From: an uncultured Anaerolineae bacterium
GTDB lineage: Bacteria; Chloroflexota; Anaerolineae; Anaerolineales; Villigracilaceae
Length of the DNA: 53,750 nt
Assembly: GCA_903846015.1 (NCBI GenBank)
Contig: CAIMZS010000316.1
Span: 1-53,750 of the forward strand
Direction: 5' to 3'
Position 1 is the first letter of the stretch. Each line of letters opens with the position of its first letter. Shown one piece after another: positions 24,792 through 34,754 of the stretch. The position numbers were made by a program, and so were the translations under genes. The notes under the pieces were generated by a model, which did no database searches, had not been told where the DNA came from, and saw nothing but the letters and a program-made list of their open reading frames with translations.

Positions 24792-25814
24792 ATGCAAAAA
24801 TTCGAGTTTATCATCCGTCGTTTACTGACTTCCTTTATCGTATTGATTGGGGTTTCAATCATGACGTTTTTTATTTCGCGCGTGGTTCCATCCAACCCGG
24901 CAGAATTATTCATTGGCCCCAAAGCGCGACCGGATGATATTGAGCGGGTTTCAAAACAGCTTGGGCTGGATAAGCCTCTGCCAATCCAATACGGTATTTA
25001 CATGGGCGAACTCTTGCGCGGCGATCTTGGGCAATCCCTTGGCACAAAGCGCCCGGTGCTCACTGAAATAAGCTCTCGTCTTCCGGCAACCCTCGAATTA
25101 CTGATTTCTGGAATGTTCCTGGCGGTGCTTTTGGGGCTGCCGCTTGGGGTATTATCTGCGCGTTGGCAGGGAAAACCGATCGATGTTGCTGTGCGTATTA
25201 CCTCCATCGTGGGTGTTTCGATGCCGGCTTTTTTCCTTGGACTGATCCTGCAAATCTTTTTTTTCCGGGACCTTCATCTTCTTCCGCTTGCAGCGCGGGT
25301 GAATGGAGAATTGAGGTTTTCGAACCCTCTGCTCGAAATGACGGGTTTCTTCCTGCTGGATTCTTTTCTGACTCAAAACTGGGTGACGTTTAAAGACGTG
25401 CTCCTGCACCTGGTCTTGCCTTCTATCACCCTGGCTGCTTACCCCATCGGTCTGATTGCGCGCATGACGCGCGCTTCGATGCTTGAAGTGCTTGAACAGG
25501 ATTACATTCGCACGGCGCGCGCTTATGGTATCGGTGATACAGTCGTTACCTATCTGTATGCGTTGAAAAATGCCATTGGTCCAACACTCACGATCATTGG
25601 CATCACCTTCGCATACGCTCTGACCGGCACTTTCTTTGTGGAAGTGATCTTTAATTGGCCTGGCCTGGGGCTTTTTACCGTCAGGTCTTTGTTGGGTCTG
25701 GATTACCCGGCCATCATGGGGATAACCCTCTTCGGCGCAGTTGGGTATGTGTTCATCAATCTTATTGTTGACCTTTTGCAAGCCGGTGTCGATCCGCGCA
25801 TCAGTCTCGAATAA
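24792..25814 (+). CDS. ABC transporter permease, DppB/OppB type
   Basis: The N-terminus MQKFEFIIRRLLTSFIVLIG begins the first of six predicted membrane helices and is typical of DppB-type permeases (FFISRVVPSNPAELF). The cytoplasmic EAA loop near residue 235-260 (YIRTARAYGIGDTVVTYLYA) contacts the ATPase. The C-terminal helices include NWPGLGLFTVRSLLGLDYPA and NLIVDLLQAGVDPRI. The length of 340 residues is normal. It is separated from the lipoprotein gene by 137 bases containing the stem-loop and three tandem GATCC units (near 24733). It pairs with the next gene to form the channel. Confidence 0.92.
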   Translation: MQKFEFIIRRLLTSFIVLIGVSIMTFFISRVVPSNPAELFIGPKARPDDIERVSKQLGLDKPLPIQYGIYMGELLRGDLGQSLGTKRPVLTEISSRLPATLELLISGMFLAVLLGLPLGVLSARWQGKPIDVAVRITSIVGVSMPAFFLGLILQIFFFRDLHLLPLAARVNGELRFSNPLLEMTGFFLLDSFLTQNWVTFKDVLLHLVLPSITLAAYPIGLIARMTRASMLEVLEQDYIRTARAYGIGDTVVTYLYALKNAIGPTLTIIGITFAYALTGTFFVEVIFNWPGLGLFTVRSLLGLDYPAIMGITLFGAVGYVFINLIVDLLQAGVDPRISLE

Positions 25815-25825
25815 TCGCAGCCCTT

Positions 25826-26707
25826 ATGGAAATCCCTTCCCTTCCCCCGCAGCAAAACACACGCACCTTTCGCCACGTGCTAACAGTCATCGCGCGCGAA
25901 CCACTTTCGCTTGCGAGCACAATCGCCATCATTCTATTTATTTTTGTCGCACTCTTTGCCTATCAAATTGCGCCTTATCCATTGGAAGGCGCAGGTAAGA
26001 CAAACGTAAGTAACAGCATGCTGCCACCCTCCTGGCAGCATCCCATGGGCGTCGATAAATTGGGACGTGATATCTTAAGCCGGGTTATCATCGGCTCACA
26101 ACCTGCCCTCATCATCCCGATTGGCGTGGTCCTATTTGCAGTATTGCTGGGCGCGCCGCTTGGCGCCCTGGCAGGCTACAAGGGCGGATGGTTGGATGAA
26201 GTTATTATGCGTATAACCGATTTGTTTCTGGCCTTCCCTTCCTTGCTTCTGGCAATGGCGATCGCTTCTGCGTTGGGGCGTGGTTTGGATAAAGCAGCCT
26301 TTGCGCTGGTCATTTCCTGGTGGCCCTGGTATACACGCCTGGTTCGCGGCGTTACTTTGAGCCTTAAAGAGCGCTACTTTGTTGAAGCGGCCCAAGCGAT
26401 GGGTGTGCGCGATGCCATGATCATCTTGCGCCATATTTTGCCAAACACAATTTCTCCCATCCTGGTGCAGGCCTCCGTGGATTTGGGTACAGTAATTCTT
26501 GCAATGGGGGGGCTGGCATTCCTGGGGTTGGGAACTCAGCCGCCTTCTCCGGATTGGGGCTTGATGGTCAGCGAAGGCCGTACCTATATTCTTACCCAGT
26601 GGTGGATCGCCACTTTTCCGGGCATCGCCATCTTTGTGGTTGTCCTGGCCTTCAATCTATTGGGCGATACCCTGCGCGATATCTTTGATCCGAGGCAATA
26701 TAAATGA
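25826..26707 (+). CDS. ABC transporter permease, DppC/OppC type
   Basis: The second channel subunit, 293 residues with about six membrane helices. It has an N-terminal cytoplasmic stretch, the first helix (IAIILFIFVALFAYQIAPYP), the family motif HPMGVDKLGRDILSRVI, and the EAA loop EAAQAMGVRDAMIILRHILP. The C-terminal motif is GLGTQPPSPDWGLMV. It starts 11 bases after the DppB-like gene, and its stop overlaps the ATPase start (ATGA at 26704), indicating coupled translation of the inner-membrane complex. Confidence 0.93.
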   Translation: MEIPSLPPQQNTRTFRHVLTVIAREPLSLASTIAIILFIFVALFAYQIAPYPLEGAGKTNVSNSMLPPSWQHPMGVDKLGRDILSRVIIGSQPALIIPIGVVLFAVLLGAPLGALAGYKGGWLDEVIMRITDLFLAFPSLLLAMAIASALGRGLDKAAFALVISWWPWYTRLVRGVTLSLKERYFVEAAQAMGVRDAMIILRHILPNTISPILVQASVDLGTVILAMGGLAFLGLGTQPPSPDWGLMVSEGRTYILTQWWIATFPGIAIFVVVLAFNLLGDTLRDIFDPRQYK

Positions 26708-27732
26708 CCGCCTTGCTGGAGGTTCGAGACTTGCAGTTGGAATTCAAAACTGCGCGTGGAATTCTTAAAGCCCTGAATGGCATTTCTTTCGATGTGCGCC
26801 CGCGGGAAATTTTTGGGCTGGTGGGAGAGACAGGTTGTGGAAAGACCGTCACAGGACTTTCGATTTTGCGCTTGCTCCCAAAATCCGCCTCCATCACGGC
26901 TGGAGAGATCCTCTTTAACCCTGCGCAGGAACCGGGACTACTTCGCCCCGCGCAGGATTTATTAAAAATCCCCATTAAAGAGATGGAAGCCCTGCGTGGC
27001 GGCGATATCGCCATGATTTTTCAGGACCCATCCTCATCGCTGAACCCGGTTTTCACGATCGGTTCACAAATGGAGCGGGTGATTCGCCGGCATACGCACA
27101 TGAATGCCAAAGATGCCCGCATCCGAGCCGAGCAAATGCTCGATAAAGTGGGCCTGCCTGATGTTAAACGCATGTTGGCCGCATATCCGCACCAACTTTC
27201 GGGTGGGCAGCAGCAGCGCGTCATGATTGCAATGGCGCTGTCTTGCAACCCCCGCTTGCTGATCGCGGACGAACCAACCACGGCATTGGATGTAACCATC
27301 CAGGCACAGATTCTGCGGTTGCTGCGCGATTTGCAGAATCAACTCGAATTCTCCGTCATCTTTATTACGCACAACCTGGGTGTCGTAGCTCACACCTGTG
27401 ACCGGTTGGCCGTTTTATATGCCGGGAGCGTAGCCGAGACTGGCACCACTCGCGAGATTTTTACCAACCCACAGCATCCTTACACCCATGGGCTGTTGGC
27501 TGCCATCCCACGCCCAGGTTCACGGGGCCAGCGCATGGCGGCGATTGCTGGTACCGTACCATCCAACCCGGGCGCATTGACCAGCTGCCCGTTTGCGCCT
27601 CGTTGTCAGCATGCCATGCAGCGCTGTACCATCAGCATCCCACCATTGTATGATCTGGGTGACGGGCACGTCTGCGCGTGTTTTTTGGCAGATAAGCCAC
27701 TCCCGGCAGCCACCGGGATTATTTCATCCTAA
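26704..27732 (+). CDS. ABC transporter ATP-binding protein, DppD/OppD type
   Basis: This nucleotide-binding subunit has Walker [10 protein letters not shown]-loop [12 protein letters not shown], signature LSGGQQQR, Walker [13 protein letters not shown] and H-loop FITHNLGVV. The C-terminal oligopeptide-transporter extension carries Cys residues ([15 protein letters not shown]), which in relatives bind an iron-sulfur cluster. The length of 342 residues is normal. It powers import together with the next gene. Its stop codon lies within the first unit of a 27-bp tandem repeat. Confidence 0.93.
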   Translation: MTALLEVRDLQLEFKTARGILKALNGISFDVRPREIFGLVGETGCGKTVTGLSILRLLPKSASITAGEILFNPAQEPGLLRPAQDLLKIPIKEMEALRGGDIAMIFQDPSSSLNPVFTIGSQMERVIRRHTHMNAKDARIRAEQMLDKVGLPDVKRMLAAYPHQLSGGQQQRVMIAMALSCNPRLLIADEPTTALDVTIQAQILRLLRDLQNQLEFSVIFITHNLGVVAHTCDRLAVLYAGSVAETGTTREIFTNPQHPYTHGLLAAIPRPGSRGQRMAAIAGTVPSNPGALTSCPFAPRCQHAMQRCTISIPPLYDLGDGHVCACFLADKPLPAATGIISS

Positions 27733-27780
27733 GCAGGTTCCAGGATTATTTCATCCTAAGCAAGTTCCAGGATTATTTCA
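27716..27780 (+). repeat. 27-bp tandem repeat spanning the ATPase gene junction
   Basis: Two nearly identical 27-base units (27716-27742 and 27743-27769, one G/A difference) begin GGATTATTTCATCC. A partial third (27770-27780) runs into the next start, where ATCC is replaced by ATGCC. The first unit contains the stop of the upstream gene. Each unit repeats an AGGA plus 7-base-spacer translation signal, and only the last ends in ATG. Confidence 0.85.
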
Positions 27781-28805
27781 TGCCCATCCGAATTTCTGAA
27801 ACTCCGTTGATTGAAGCGCGTAACCTGAAAAAACATTTCCGCCTGCCAGGCGGCTGGTTGACCGGGCAGAGGCGCCATGTCTACGCTGTCGACGGTGTCA
27901 ACCTGGATATTTATGCCGGGGAAGTGTTGGGATTGGTGGGTGAATCGGGCTGTGGCAAGACCACTTTTGGACGCATGCTGCTGCGGTTGATTGAGCCGAC
28001 CTCAGGTGAAATCATTTTCGCCGGGCGTGATATCGGCAAATTAAACGGCAACGAATTGCGTTCTGTCCGTCGTGAAATCCAAATTGTCTTTCAGAACCCG
28101 CATTCGTCGCTCAGTCCGCGCATGAAAGTGGAGCAGATCGTGGCTGAACCGCTGCTTACCCATCTTTCGCGTGCAGGAATCGGGTCAATTTCGCGGCAGC
28201 CAGGTTTGCCAGGGATGTCACGGAGCGAAATCCACGCTCGTGTTATCCAGTTACTGGAACAGGTGGGGCTGGGCAAACAGCATCTCGATCGCTTCCCACA
28301 CGAGATGTCGGGAGGGCAGTGCCAACGAGTGGCGATTGCCCGGTCGCTGGCGCTCAATCCTCGCCTGATTGTGCTGGATGAGCCCACTTCCGCGCTGGAT
28401 GTCTCGGTGCAGGCCCAGATCATTAACCTGCTCGATGATCTGCGCAGCCGGCATGGGCTGACATACCTGTTTATCTCGCACGATCTGAACGTTGTGCAAC
28501 ACATCAGCGACCGTATCGGTGTGATGTACCTGGGAAAACTGGTTGAACTTGGCCCCAGTGAACCAGTTTTCGAAACACCCCTGCACCCCTACACTCGGGC
28601 TTTGTTTGGCGCCATACCACTGCCGGTTGTAGATCAAAAACGTGAGCTGACCATTCTGGATGGCAATGTACCCAGCCCCGTAAATCCACCGTCCGGATGT
28701 CGTTTTCACACCCGCTGCCCTCTGGCTCAACCCGCTTGCAGCCAGACAAGCCCCGAAATGCGCCAGGTGCAGCCAGGGCGTTTCGTGGCTTGCCACCTGG
28801 TTTAA
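27780..28805 (+). CDS. ABC transporter ATP-binding protein, DppF/OppF type
   Basis: The second ATPase has Walker [10 protein letters not shown]-loop [13 protein letters not shown], signature MSGGQCQR, Walker [13 protein letters not shown] and H-loop FISHDLNVV. The C-terminal Cys-containing extension is [14 protein letters not shown]. An insert after the Q-loop (about residues 120-145) is typical of some DppF proteins. AGGA, 7 bases before the ATG, is supplied by the tandem repeat. It completes a heterodimeric ATPase pair for the importer. Confidence 0.93.
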   Translation: MPIRISETPLIEARNLKKHFRLPGGWLTGQRRHVYAVDGVNLDIYAGEVLGLVGESGCGKTTFGRMLLRLIEPTSGEIIFAGRDIGKLNGNELRSVRREIQIVFQNPHSSLSPRMKVEQIVAEPLLTHLSRAGIGSISRQPGLPGMSRSEIHARVIQLLEQVGLGKQHLDRFPHEMSGGQCQRVAIARSLALNPRLIVLDEPTSALDVSVQAQIINLLDDLRSRHGLTYLFISHDLNVVQHISDRIGVMYLGKLVELGPSEPVFETPLHPYTRALFGAIPLPVVDQKRELTILDGNVPSPVNPPSGCRFHTRCPLAQPACSQTSPEMRQVQPGRFVACHLV

Positions 28806-28869
28806 TTTCAGGTTATTGGCAGCCCCGTCGTGTCAACCTCGGAATCGTTGAACTTTTATTTGAAATAGT

Positions 28870-28884
28870 CCCACTTCTCGTGGG
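28870..28884 (+). other. Small hairpin before the amidohydrolase ribosome binding site
   Basis: CCCAC (28870-28874) and GTGGG (28880-28884) form a 5-bp stem, just ahead of GGGAG (28888-28892). It could modulate translation of the last gene of the operon. Confidence 0.3.
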
Positions 28885-28899
28885 GCAGGGAGAATCATC

Positions 28900-29826
28900 A
28901 TGAGCCGTTTATTCGGTATCGCCGGTGTGCAAATGTCTGTTGTCCCCTGGGATGCAGATGCCACCATCGACAAAATGAGCGACATTGCCATCAACCTCCA
29001 GAAAAGCTTTCCCTGGGTTCAAATGGTCATCTATCACGAACTGATCGTCTCGGGCGTGGTGCAGTTTGTTACACCTGAAAAAAAGGACTGGTGGAAAAAG
29101 GTCAGTGAACCCATCCCCGGCCCTCTCAGTGACCGGTTGTGCGCACTGGCCCGCAAAACAGGCCAATGGCTTGTGCCTGGCTCTATGTATGAATTGGACG
29201 GTGACAAACTCTACAACACCTCCATTGTGATTTCACCACAGGGTGAAATTGTAGCCAAATATCGCAAAATGTTTCCCTGGCTGCCTTTCGAAGCCGGGAC
29301 ATCCCCGGGCAATCAATTCTGCGTCTTCGATATCCCGGATATCGGTCGCTTCGGGTTGATGATTTGTTACGACATGTGGTTTCCAGAGAATGCGCGCACG
29401 CTGGCCTGGATGGGCGCAGAAGTCATCCTGCAACCCACGCTGACGCCCACCTCAGACCGGGAATTGGAACTGGTCATGGCGCGTGCCAATGCCATGTTCA
29501 ATCAGGCTTACTTCGTCAGCATTAATGGTATTGGGCCGTGGGGCGGCGGGCGTTCAACCTTGATAAACCCGGATGGGCGCGTAATACAAGAGGCCTCCAC
29601 CAATCAGACCATCCTGACTGAAATCCTCGATCTTGATCACACCAGCCGCACACGCGAATTTGGCACCCTGGGCCTGGCGCAAACCCTCAAACAGTTACGT
29701 GATTCTGGGCACAAGTTCCCCATTTATCAAGATGAAGGCGGCCTCCCGGACGACAGCTTTAAAAACCTGGGCCCTCTAAAATTTTACCGTGATCTTAATG
29801 ACCCGCGCAGTACCGGCGGGAAATAG
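28900..29826 (+). CDS. Nitrilase-superfamily carbon-nitrogen hydrolase (amidase-like)
   Basis: The Glu-Lys-Cys catalytic triad is visible. Glu is in IYHELIVSG near residue 48, Lys in AKYRKMFPW near 122, and Cys in LMICYDMWFPEN near 155. These enzymes hydrolyse amides, N-carbamoyl compounds or nitriles in the cytoplasm. The stretch around KYRKMFPWLPFEAGTSPG resembles the aliphatic amidase/formamidase branch more than nitrilases. The length of 308 residues is normal. GGGAG is placed 7 bases before the ATG. As the last gene of the importer operon, it probably acts on the imported compound. Confidence 0.87.
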   Translation: MSRLFGIAGVQMSVVPWDADATIDKMSDIAINLQKSFPWVQMVIYHELIVSGVVQFVTPEKKDWWKKVSEPIPGPLSDRLCALARKTGQWLVPGSMYELDGDKLYNTSIVISPQGEIVAKYRKMFPWLPFEAGTSPGNQFCVFDIPDIGRFGLMICYDMWFPENARTLAWMGAEVILQPTLTPTSDRELELVMARANAMFNQAYFVSINGIGPWGGGRSTLINPDGRVIQEASTNQTILTEILDLDHTSRTREFGTLGLAQTLKQLRDSGHKFPIYQDEGGLPDDSFKNLGPLKFYRDLNDPRSTGGK

Positions 29827-29838
29827 TTGGGGCTGGAT

Positions 29839-32208
29839 TTATCTGCCTGCAGGGCGCGTTCGTGTAAACCGCTCTGCCGGTTTGTCTTCGGAATGTAATA
29901 CAAATTGATTGACCGTTTCTTGCAGCTTTTCTGCCATGCCTGCCAGAGATTGGGCGGAAGCGGTCACTTCGCCAACCAGTGTGCTCATTTCTTCGGTGGA
30001 AGCTGAAACCTGTTCAACGGCTGCCGAGTTTTCCTCGCTGATGCTGGCGATATTCTCAATTGCCTGGGTGATATTGTTCGACCCGCTTGCCATTTCTGCG
30101 GTGGCGGCTGTATTTTGCACCACGATCGCAGCAACCTCATTGGCCGCTGAAACAAGCTCATTTGAAACCTTCCCCATTTGTCCAACCGAAACCGCCGCCT
30201 GGGTGGCTTGCTCACGGACGGCTTCAGCCGCCTTCAAGATATTGTCCAGGGCTGTGCCAGCCTGGCTGGTGTGCCCGGTTCCATTCTCCACTTCTAATGT
30301 GCTTTCATTCATGGCATCCACCGCTTCGGATACCGTCTTTTGAATATCCTTGATCAAGTTTGCAATTTCCTTCGTAGACGTGCTGGCCCGTTCAGCCAAT
30401 TTCCGCACTTCATCCGCCACCACTGCAAACCCTTTACCGTGTTCGCCAGCCCGGGCAGCCTCGATGGCTGCATTGAGCGCCAATAAATTGGTTTGGGTCG
30501 CAATTTCGTCGATTGCTTCGAGAATGGTTCCAATCTGATCGGAGCGTTTGCCCATCTCCTGAACTTTCTGAGAGGTGAGCCCGACTCTCGCCCGGATGGA
30601 ATTCATTACCCGGGCCGTATTCTTGACAATATTCTGCCCATCGCGTGCTGCTTTGCTGGCTTTTTCTGCTTCCAGGGAGACCGAGTTTGTGTTCCCTGAA
30701 ACCTGGTGAAGTGTGCTTGAGAGCAGTTCGGTGAATTCTGCCATTCTCGAAGCAGCATTTGCCTGAGCGCGGGCGCCCTTCTCAACCCCATCCACCACCC
30801 GGTTCAAATGTTCAACGGAAGTCGCAGATTGGCTTGTGGCCTCAGATTGTTGGGTTATGCCCTTGGCTACCTGTTGGATGGTTGTGGCAATTTGGGAGGT
30901 TGCCTGACCAGCCTGGTCTGAGGCCAAAGCCAGTTCGCCCGAAGCCCTATTAAGGCCCTGCGCATTGTCAGCAACATCTTGAATTGCAGTTCGTAATTGC
31001 GCTATCATGCGAACAAAAGCTACGCCTAAAATATCTTCGTCCGATTTGGATTGCAGTTCAACCGTCAAATTTCCATATGCCAACTGGTTGGCACAATTTG
31101 CCAATGTCTGTTGGTAGGCGATTATCTCTCGAAATGACTCGGCCAATTCTCCAATCTCGTCTTTCGATGAGTAGGTCACTTTTTCCTGAATCCTGCCCTG
31201 GGCCATTTCTTTTGCCACAGCCACCATTGACGTGATCGGGGTGGCGATGCTCTGTGCTACAAATACGGCCACGCCGCCTACCATCAGTGCCGCAATAAAT
31301 GCGATCACAATCAAGTTGGTGCGCATCTTCGTGCTGGCCAAAAAGGCTTCTGATGAGTTTTGTTCGATGATCAAACCCCACTTTTGTCCTTTAATCCAAT
31401 AATAAGCCCCAAGTACTGGCAGGCCTTGATAATTGGTATATTCAGCCCAGCCATTCAGTCCCGCCAGAACGCTTTTTGATGCGGCGGTATCGATTTTTAG
31501 CTCAAGGGCAGTCTGTTCTTTGATTAATCCCGCTTCTTTTAGTTTTGTTTCGAATCGTGCCGGGGTGATGAAATATCCCTGCTCATTGATCAGGTAGGCT
31601 TCCCCTGAATCCCCAATCAACGCTCCCGAAAAGAGGCTGCCAAGGTAGCTTATCGGAACAGTTGCGCCAGCAACGCCCACGATGTTGTTATCCACGATCA
31701 CTGGCGCTGAAATTGAGATGACGATGTGCCCGGTGGCGCTTGAAACGATCGGTTGAGATATGCTGCCCTCGCCTTTTAAGGCGCGTTGGATATAGTCATT
31801 CGCGCCCAGGCTTAAGGGTTTATTATCGCTTGACGCAATGCTCTTTCCATCCAGTCCAAGAACAAAGATGGTTTCATATATTTTCCATTCCTTGTAATAC
31901 AAATCGATGGCTGCCTTGGCCTGGTCGGGCTGCATGGATTTTATCCTTGCGGCCCCGGCTACAACTTTGAGATCCTGAGTCCTGACAACCAGCCAATTTT
32001 CAAGCGCAGCGCCTTCAATGTTGCTCAGGCGCAATATTTCTCCACTGGCCTTATCACGAAGCGCATTCTGGCTCTCAAAATCACCCAGGGCGCTTAAAAC
32101 CAGCATCGGGATGATGGACAGACTGAGAAAAAGCAGCAATAATTTGCCACGAATTGATGAAATGAAGGATAACCCCTGGGTCTTGTGAGCGTCATGTTTG
32201 GTTAACAC
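29839..32208 (-). CDS. Methyl-accepting chemotaxis protein with dCache-like sensor
   Basis: This 789-residue transmembrane chemoreceptor has a first helix at about 20-42 ([20 protein letters not shown]) and an extracellular Cache-type ligand domain to about 300 ([35 protein letters not shown]). A second helix lies near 305-325, followed by HAMP ([20 protein letters not shown]) and a long signalling coiled coil. The hairpin tip is canonical: [20 protein letters not shown], then [20 protein letters not shown]. There is no C-terminal receptor-methylase tether. It presumably feeds CheA/CheW elsewhere to steer the flagella encoded in this window. Divergent from the NarX-NarL fusion. Confidence 0.94.
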   Translation of the reverse strand: MLTKHDAHKTQGLSFISSIRGKLLLLFLSLSIIPMLVLSALGDFESQNALRDKASGEILRLSNIEGAALENWLVVRTQDLKVVAGAARIKSMQPDQAKAAIDLYYKEWKIYETIFVLGLDGKSIASSDNKPLSLGANDYIQRALKGEGSISQPIVSSATGHIVISISAPVIVDNNIVGVAGATVPISYLGSLFSGALIGDSGEAYLINEQGYFITPARFETKLKEAGLIKEQTALELKIDTAASKSVLAGLNGWAEYTNYQGLPVLGAYYWIKGQKWGLIIEQNSSEAFLASTKMRTNLIVIAFIAALMVGGVAVFVAQSIATPITSMVAVAKEMAQGRIQEKVTYSSKDEIGELAESFREIIAYQQTLANCANQLAYGNLTVELQSKSDEDILGVAFVRMIAQLRTAIQDVADNAQGLNRASGELALASDQAGQATSQIATTIQQVAKGITQQSEATSQSATSVEHLNRVVDGVEKGARAQANAASRMAEFTELLSSTLHQVSGNTNSVSLEAEKASKAARDGQNIVKNTARVMNSIRARVGLTSQKVQEMGKRSDQIGTILEAIDEIATQTNLLALNAAIEAARAGEHGKGFAVVADEVRKLAERASTSTKEIANLIKDIQKTVSEAVDAMNESTLEVENGTGHTSQAGTALDNILKAAEAVREQATQAAVSVGQMGKVSNELVSAANEVAAIVVQNTAATAEMASGSNNITQAIENIASISEENSAAVEQVSASTEEMSTLVGEVTASAQSLAGMAEKLQETVNQFVLHSEDKPAERFTRTRPAGR

Positions 32209-32331
32209 TTTTTATTCTCCTGATCTATCAATCAAACAAACCAAAATAAGGAACCAACTCAATGAATATAGCCGTTTTTTGCAGGCCATTATCATTATAA
32301 ATGTTTGACGCGAATGAGCCTATAAAAAAAG

Positions 32332-32368
32332 TGTAAAGTTTGTGTTAAAAAGCACAACTTATGTTACA
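32332..32368. promoter_or_regulatory. Imperfect dyad between chemoreceptor and sensor fusion genes
   Basis: TGTAAAGTTTGTG and CACAACTTATGTTACA face each other around an 8-base centre. The outer TGTAA/TTACA arms are perfect and the inner arms nearly so. The position, 160 bases upstream of the fusion gene, fits a regulator site. Confidence 0.35.
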
Positions 32369-32490
32369 GTTTTCATTTGGTGACCTACCTGCGCAGCAGT
32401 GCTTTTTAGAAAATTCGAGATCCTTTTCTGGTTTGATGCGAGCGGTTTTATTTGGTAAAATTGGATAATGCTGGAAAGAATAGATCGGTT

Positions 32491-34473
32491 ATGAAAACAA
32501 CCAGAGTTAAGCATGCCATAGAAAAAGAAATTTCAGGGGTTTCTCGAAATGACTTGGATGGTTTACTCCACAACATTGTGGCCGCTGCCGCCAAAATAAC
32601 CGCCAGTGATTCGGCCGGTATTTTGTTATTCATGAAGTATTGGGATTCTTCCCATCTTGTGGTAGCGACCAATGATCAAAACGAACTATTAAAATTCCCT
32701 TCTGAAGTTATAAAAAATTTAGAATTGGTGCTCCTCAGCGGTCAACCGATCAACCTGACAGCGGTCGAAGGACACTCGGAAAACCTGGATAATTCCATCC
32801 CAGGTTCAGTACAGGATGTTTTCAATGGGGAGGGGGGTGCGCAGGGCGATGTCATCGAGTTTGTTCGCCCGGGCTTGTTGGTTGCATCGAAAGCTCACCC
32901 CATGTTGGCTGTGGTGTTAATGTTGGAAGGCCGCCGGATTGGTATTCTGGAAATTGAAAACAAGGTTGGCGGCAGGCAGTTTGGGGATCAGGATGGAAAT
33001 GTGCTCAGTATTTTAGCTGGTCAGGCTGCTGCCGCCATTCAAAATATGCGCATGATCCAGGGGCTGCAGCAGCAAAACTGGCATCTTGATGAGCTTGTGC
33101 GGGAGAAAAAGCGCGAGATTGAGCAGGGCCAACGCATACTGGCGAAACAGGCAGAACGTGATCTGCTTGGGCTTGACATGCATGCCAGGTTGGAGCAGTT
33201 AATGGATCTTATCAAGGCTCAGGCCCAGGCTGTGCAAACACTGCTTGAAAGCGGGCAAATTGGAGCGATAGCTGCCAACCTTCTGCGTGTTGAGCAGTTT
33301 TCTAATGAGGCCCAGACTGAAATACGCCGTTTTATTTCTGATTCAGATTCAAGCCCGGCGGGTAAAACATCGCTGGTCGCATCACTGGAAGATTATATTA
33401 GCGAATACAGCGCCGGTACCGGCATTCAAACTGTGTTGAGCTTGCCAGAAAACAATTTCCTGCCGGCTTTTAATCCGGATGTGGAAAGAAACATTTTGCA
33501 CGTCATCAACGAGGCCCTTATTAATGTTCGCAAACACGCTGAGGCTCACAAGGCCGAGGTATTGTTTAGCCTGGATGAAAGTAGTTTGCAGTTGATTATT
33601 TCTGATGACGGTATTGGTTTTGACTTACGACAAATCCTTTCTGAAAATTCATTCAATTCCGGGCTGAGCAAGATGCGCTGGCGCACTGAAAACATGGGGG
33701 GCAGGCTGGAAATTCGCTCAACTCGGGGGCGTGGCACCAAAATCATTGCCTATATTCCTTCTATTATCCATAGACAACCTCCTGCGCTGGATACCAGTAC
33801 GAAGAGCATCCAGGGAATGCGCATTCTTTTGGTGGATGATTCCGCAATATTTATTGAGGGTCTTAGCAATTTGCTCTCCAGTCGTGGGTTGATGGTAATT
33901 GGTGTGGCGCGTGATGGATTGGAAGCGCAGGAACTCACACGTAAATTGCGCCCCGATATCATCGTCATGGACGTGATGATGCCGCGCTGCAATGGATTGG
34001 AAGCCACGCGCGTCATTCACGCTGAATTCCCCGAAATTAAAATATTAATGTTGACCGCCTCCGAAAAAGACGAGCATGTCTACGCCGCCATCAAGAATGG
34101 CGCCTCAGGATTTCTGCTCAAAGGCATGGATGCAAATGAATTTTGCTCGCAGTTAGCCAGCGTGGCGCGCGGAGAAATGCTGATTTCAGCGGAAATGGCT
34201 GTGCGCATGGTCATGGAATTCTCGCCAGTTGGGAATAACGGTGAATCTGCCATCCAGACCGTCGACAAAGAGCTTACCGGTCACCAGTCGCGGATTCTTG
34301 ACCTTGTGGCCGGCGGGATGACTTATAAGGAAGTGGGCGCCACACTGCATCTTTCCGAAAAAACCATCAAATACCACATGGCGCAAATTCTCGAGCGTCT
34401 GCATCTCAAAAACCGCACCCAGGCGATAGCCTTTGCGCGCCGTTTTACCCACGATCCAGGAGACCCGGTCTAA
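32491..34473 (+). CDS. Single-chain sensor kinase-response regulator fusion (GAF-HisKA_3-HATPase-REC-HTH LuxR)
   Basis: A NarX-type kinase is joined to a NarL-type regulator in one 660-residue chain. Domains are GAF (about 15-185), dimerisation helix with H231 (LDMHARLEQL), HATPase_c (about 330-425: NEALINVRKHA, SDDGIGFD, GLSKMRWRTENMGG), REC (about 443-560, phosphoacceptor D494 in IIVMDVMMP, K in FLLKGMD) and LuxR helix-turn-helix (about 585-645: LTGHQSRILDLVAGGMTYKE). The usual HDxxxQ motif reads HAxxxQ here, replacing the conserved Asp after the His. ATG at 32491 is preferred; an upstream TTG at 32452 is possible. There are no membrane helices, so sensing is cytoplasmic. A decayed copy of its kinase part lies at 37964. 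Confidence 0.88.
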   Translation: MKTTRVKHAIEKEISGVSRNDLDGLLHNIVAAAAKITASDSAGILLFMKYWDSSHLVVATNDQNELLKFPSEVIKNLELVLLSGQPINLTAVEGHSENLDNSIPGSVQDVFNGEGGAQGDVIEFVRPGLLVASKAHPMLAVVLMLEGRRIGILEIENKVGGRQFGDQDGNVLSILAGQAAAAIQNMRMIQGLQQQNWHLDELVREKKREIEQGQRILAKQAERDLLGLDMHARLEQLMDLIKAQAQAVQTLLESGQIGAIAANLLRVEQFSNEAQTEIRRFISDSDSSPAGKTSLVASLEDYISEYSAGTGIQTVLSLPENNFLPAFNPDVERNILHVINEALINVRKHAEAHKAEVLFSLDESSLQLIISDDGIGFDLRQILSENSFNSGLSKMRWRTENMGGRLEIRSTRGRGTKIIAYIPSIIHRQPPALDTSTKSIQGMRILLVDDSAIFIEGLSNLLSSRGLMVIGVARDGLEAQELTRKLRPDIIVMDVMMPRCNGLEATRVIHAEFPEIKILMLTASEKDEHVYAAIKNGASGFLLKGMDANEFCSQLASVARGEMLISAEMAVRMVMEFSPVGNNGESAIQTVDKELTGHQSRILDLVAGGMTYKEVGATLHLSEKTIKYHMAQILERLHLKNRTQAIAFARRFTHDPGDPV

Positions 34474-34754
34474 GCCTGCCTACCGGTGCCTATCGCGTTT
34501 CAGATCCAGCGCCAGATTCGCGGATTAATTTGCCCAGGAACACCTCATCGATTATATTCAAGCTTATGGGAAGCGCGATATATATGGTTGTGTGTGACAA
34601 AACCAAATATCCGTATTGCCAAAATTATTTTTATGAAATTCTTCTCAATGAAATTGCTCAATTAACCTGGTGTTCAGTATCTTTTTTCTCGTTCAGAAAG
34701 CTAACCCTTGATGATGCTAGAAACTAAAATTACAACCCGGTTTGATATTCCTGA
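34474..34754. other. Gene-free AT-rich gap after the sensor fusion
   Basis: Nothing coding is supportable here. It probably contains the lost 5' part and promoter of the acetyltransferase pseudogene. ACCCGGTTT at 34736 weakly recalls the junction repeat of the polysaccharide cluster. Confidence 0.4.

Noticed and set aside
28251..28796. Antisense open frame opposite the second ATPase
   Set aside because: It has no family similarity and lies fully within a conserved ATPase gene.
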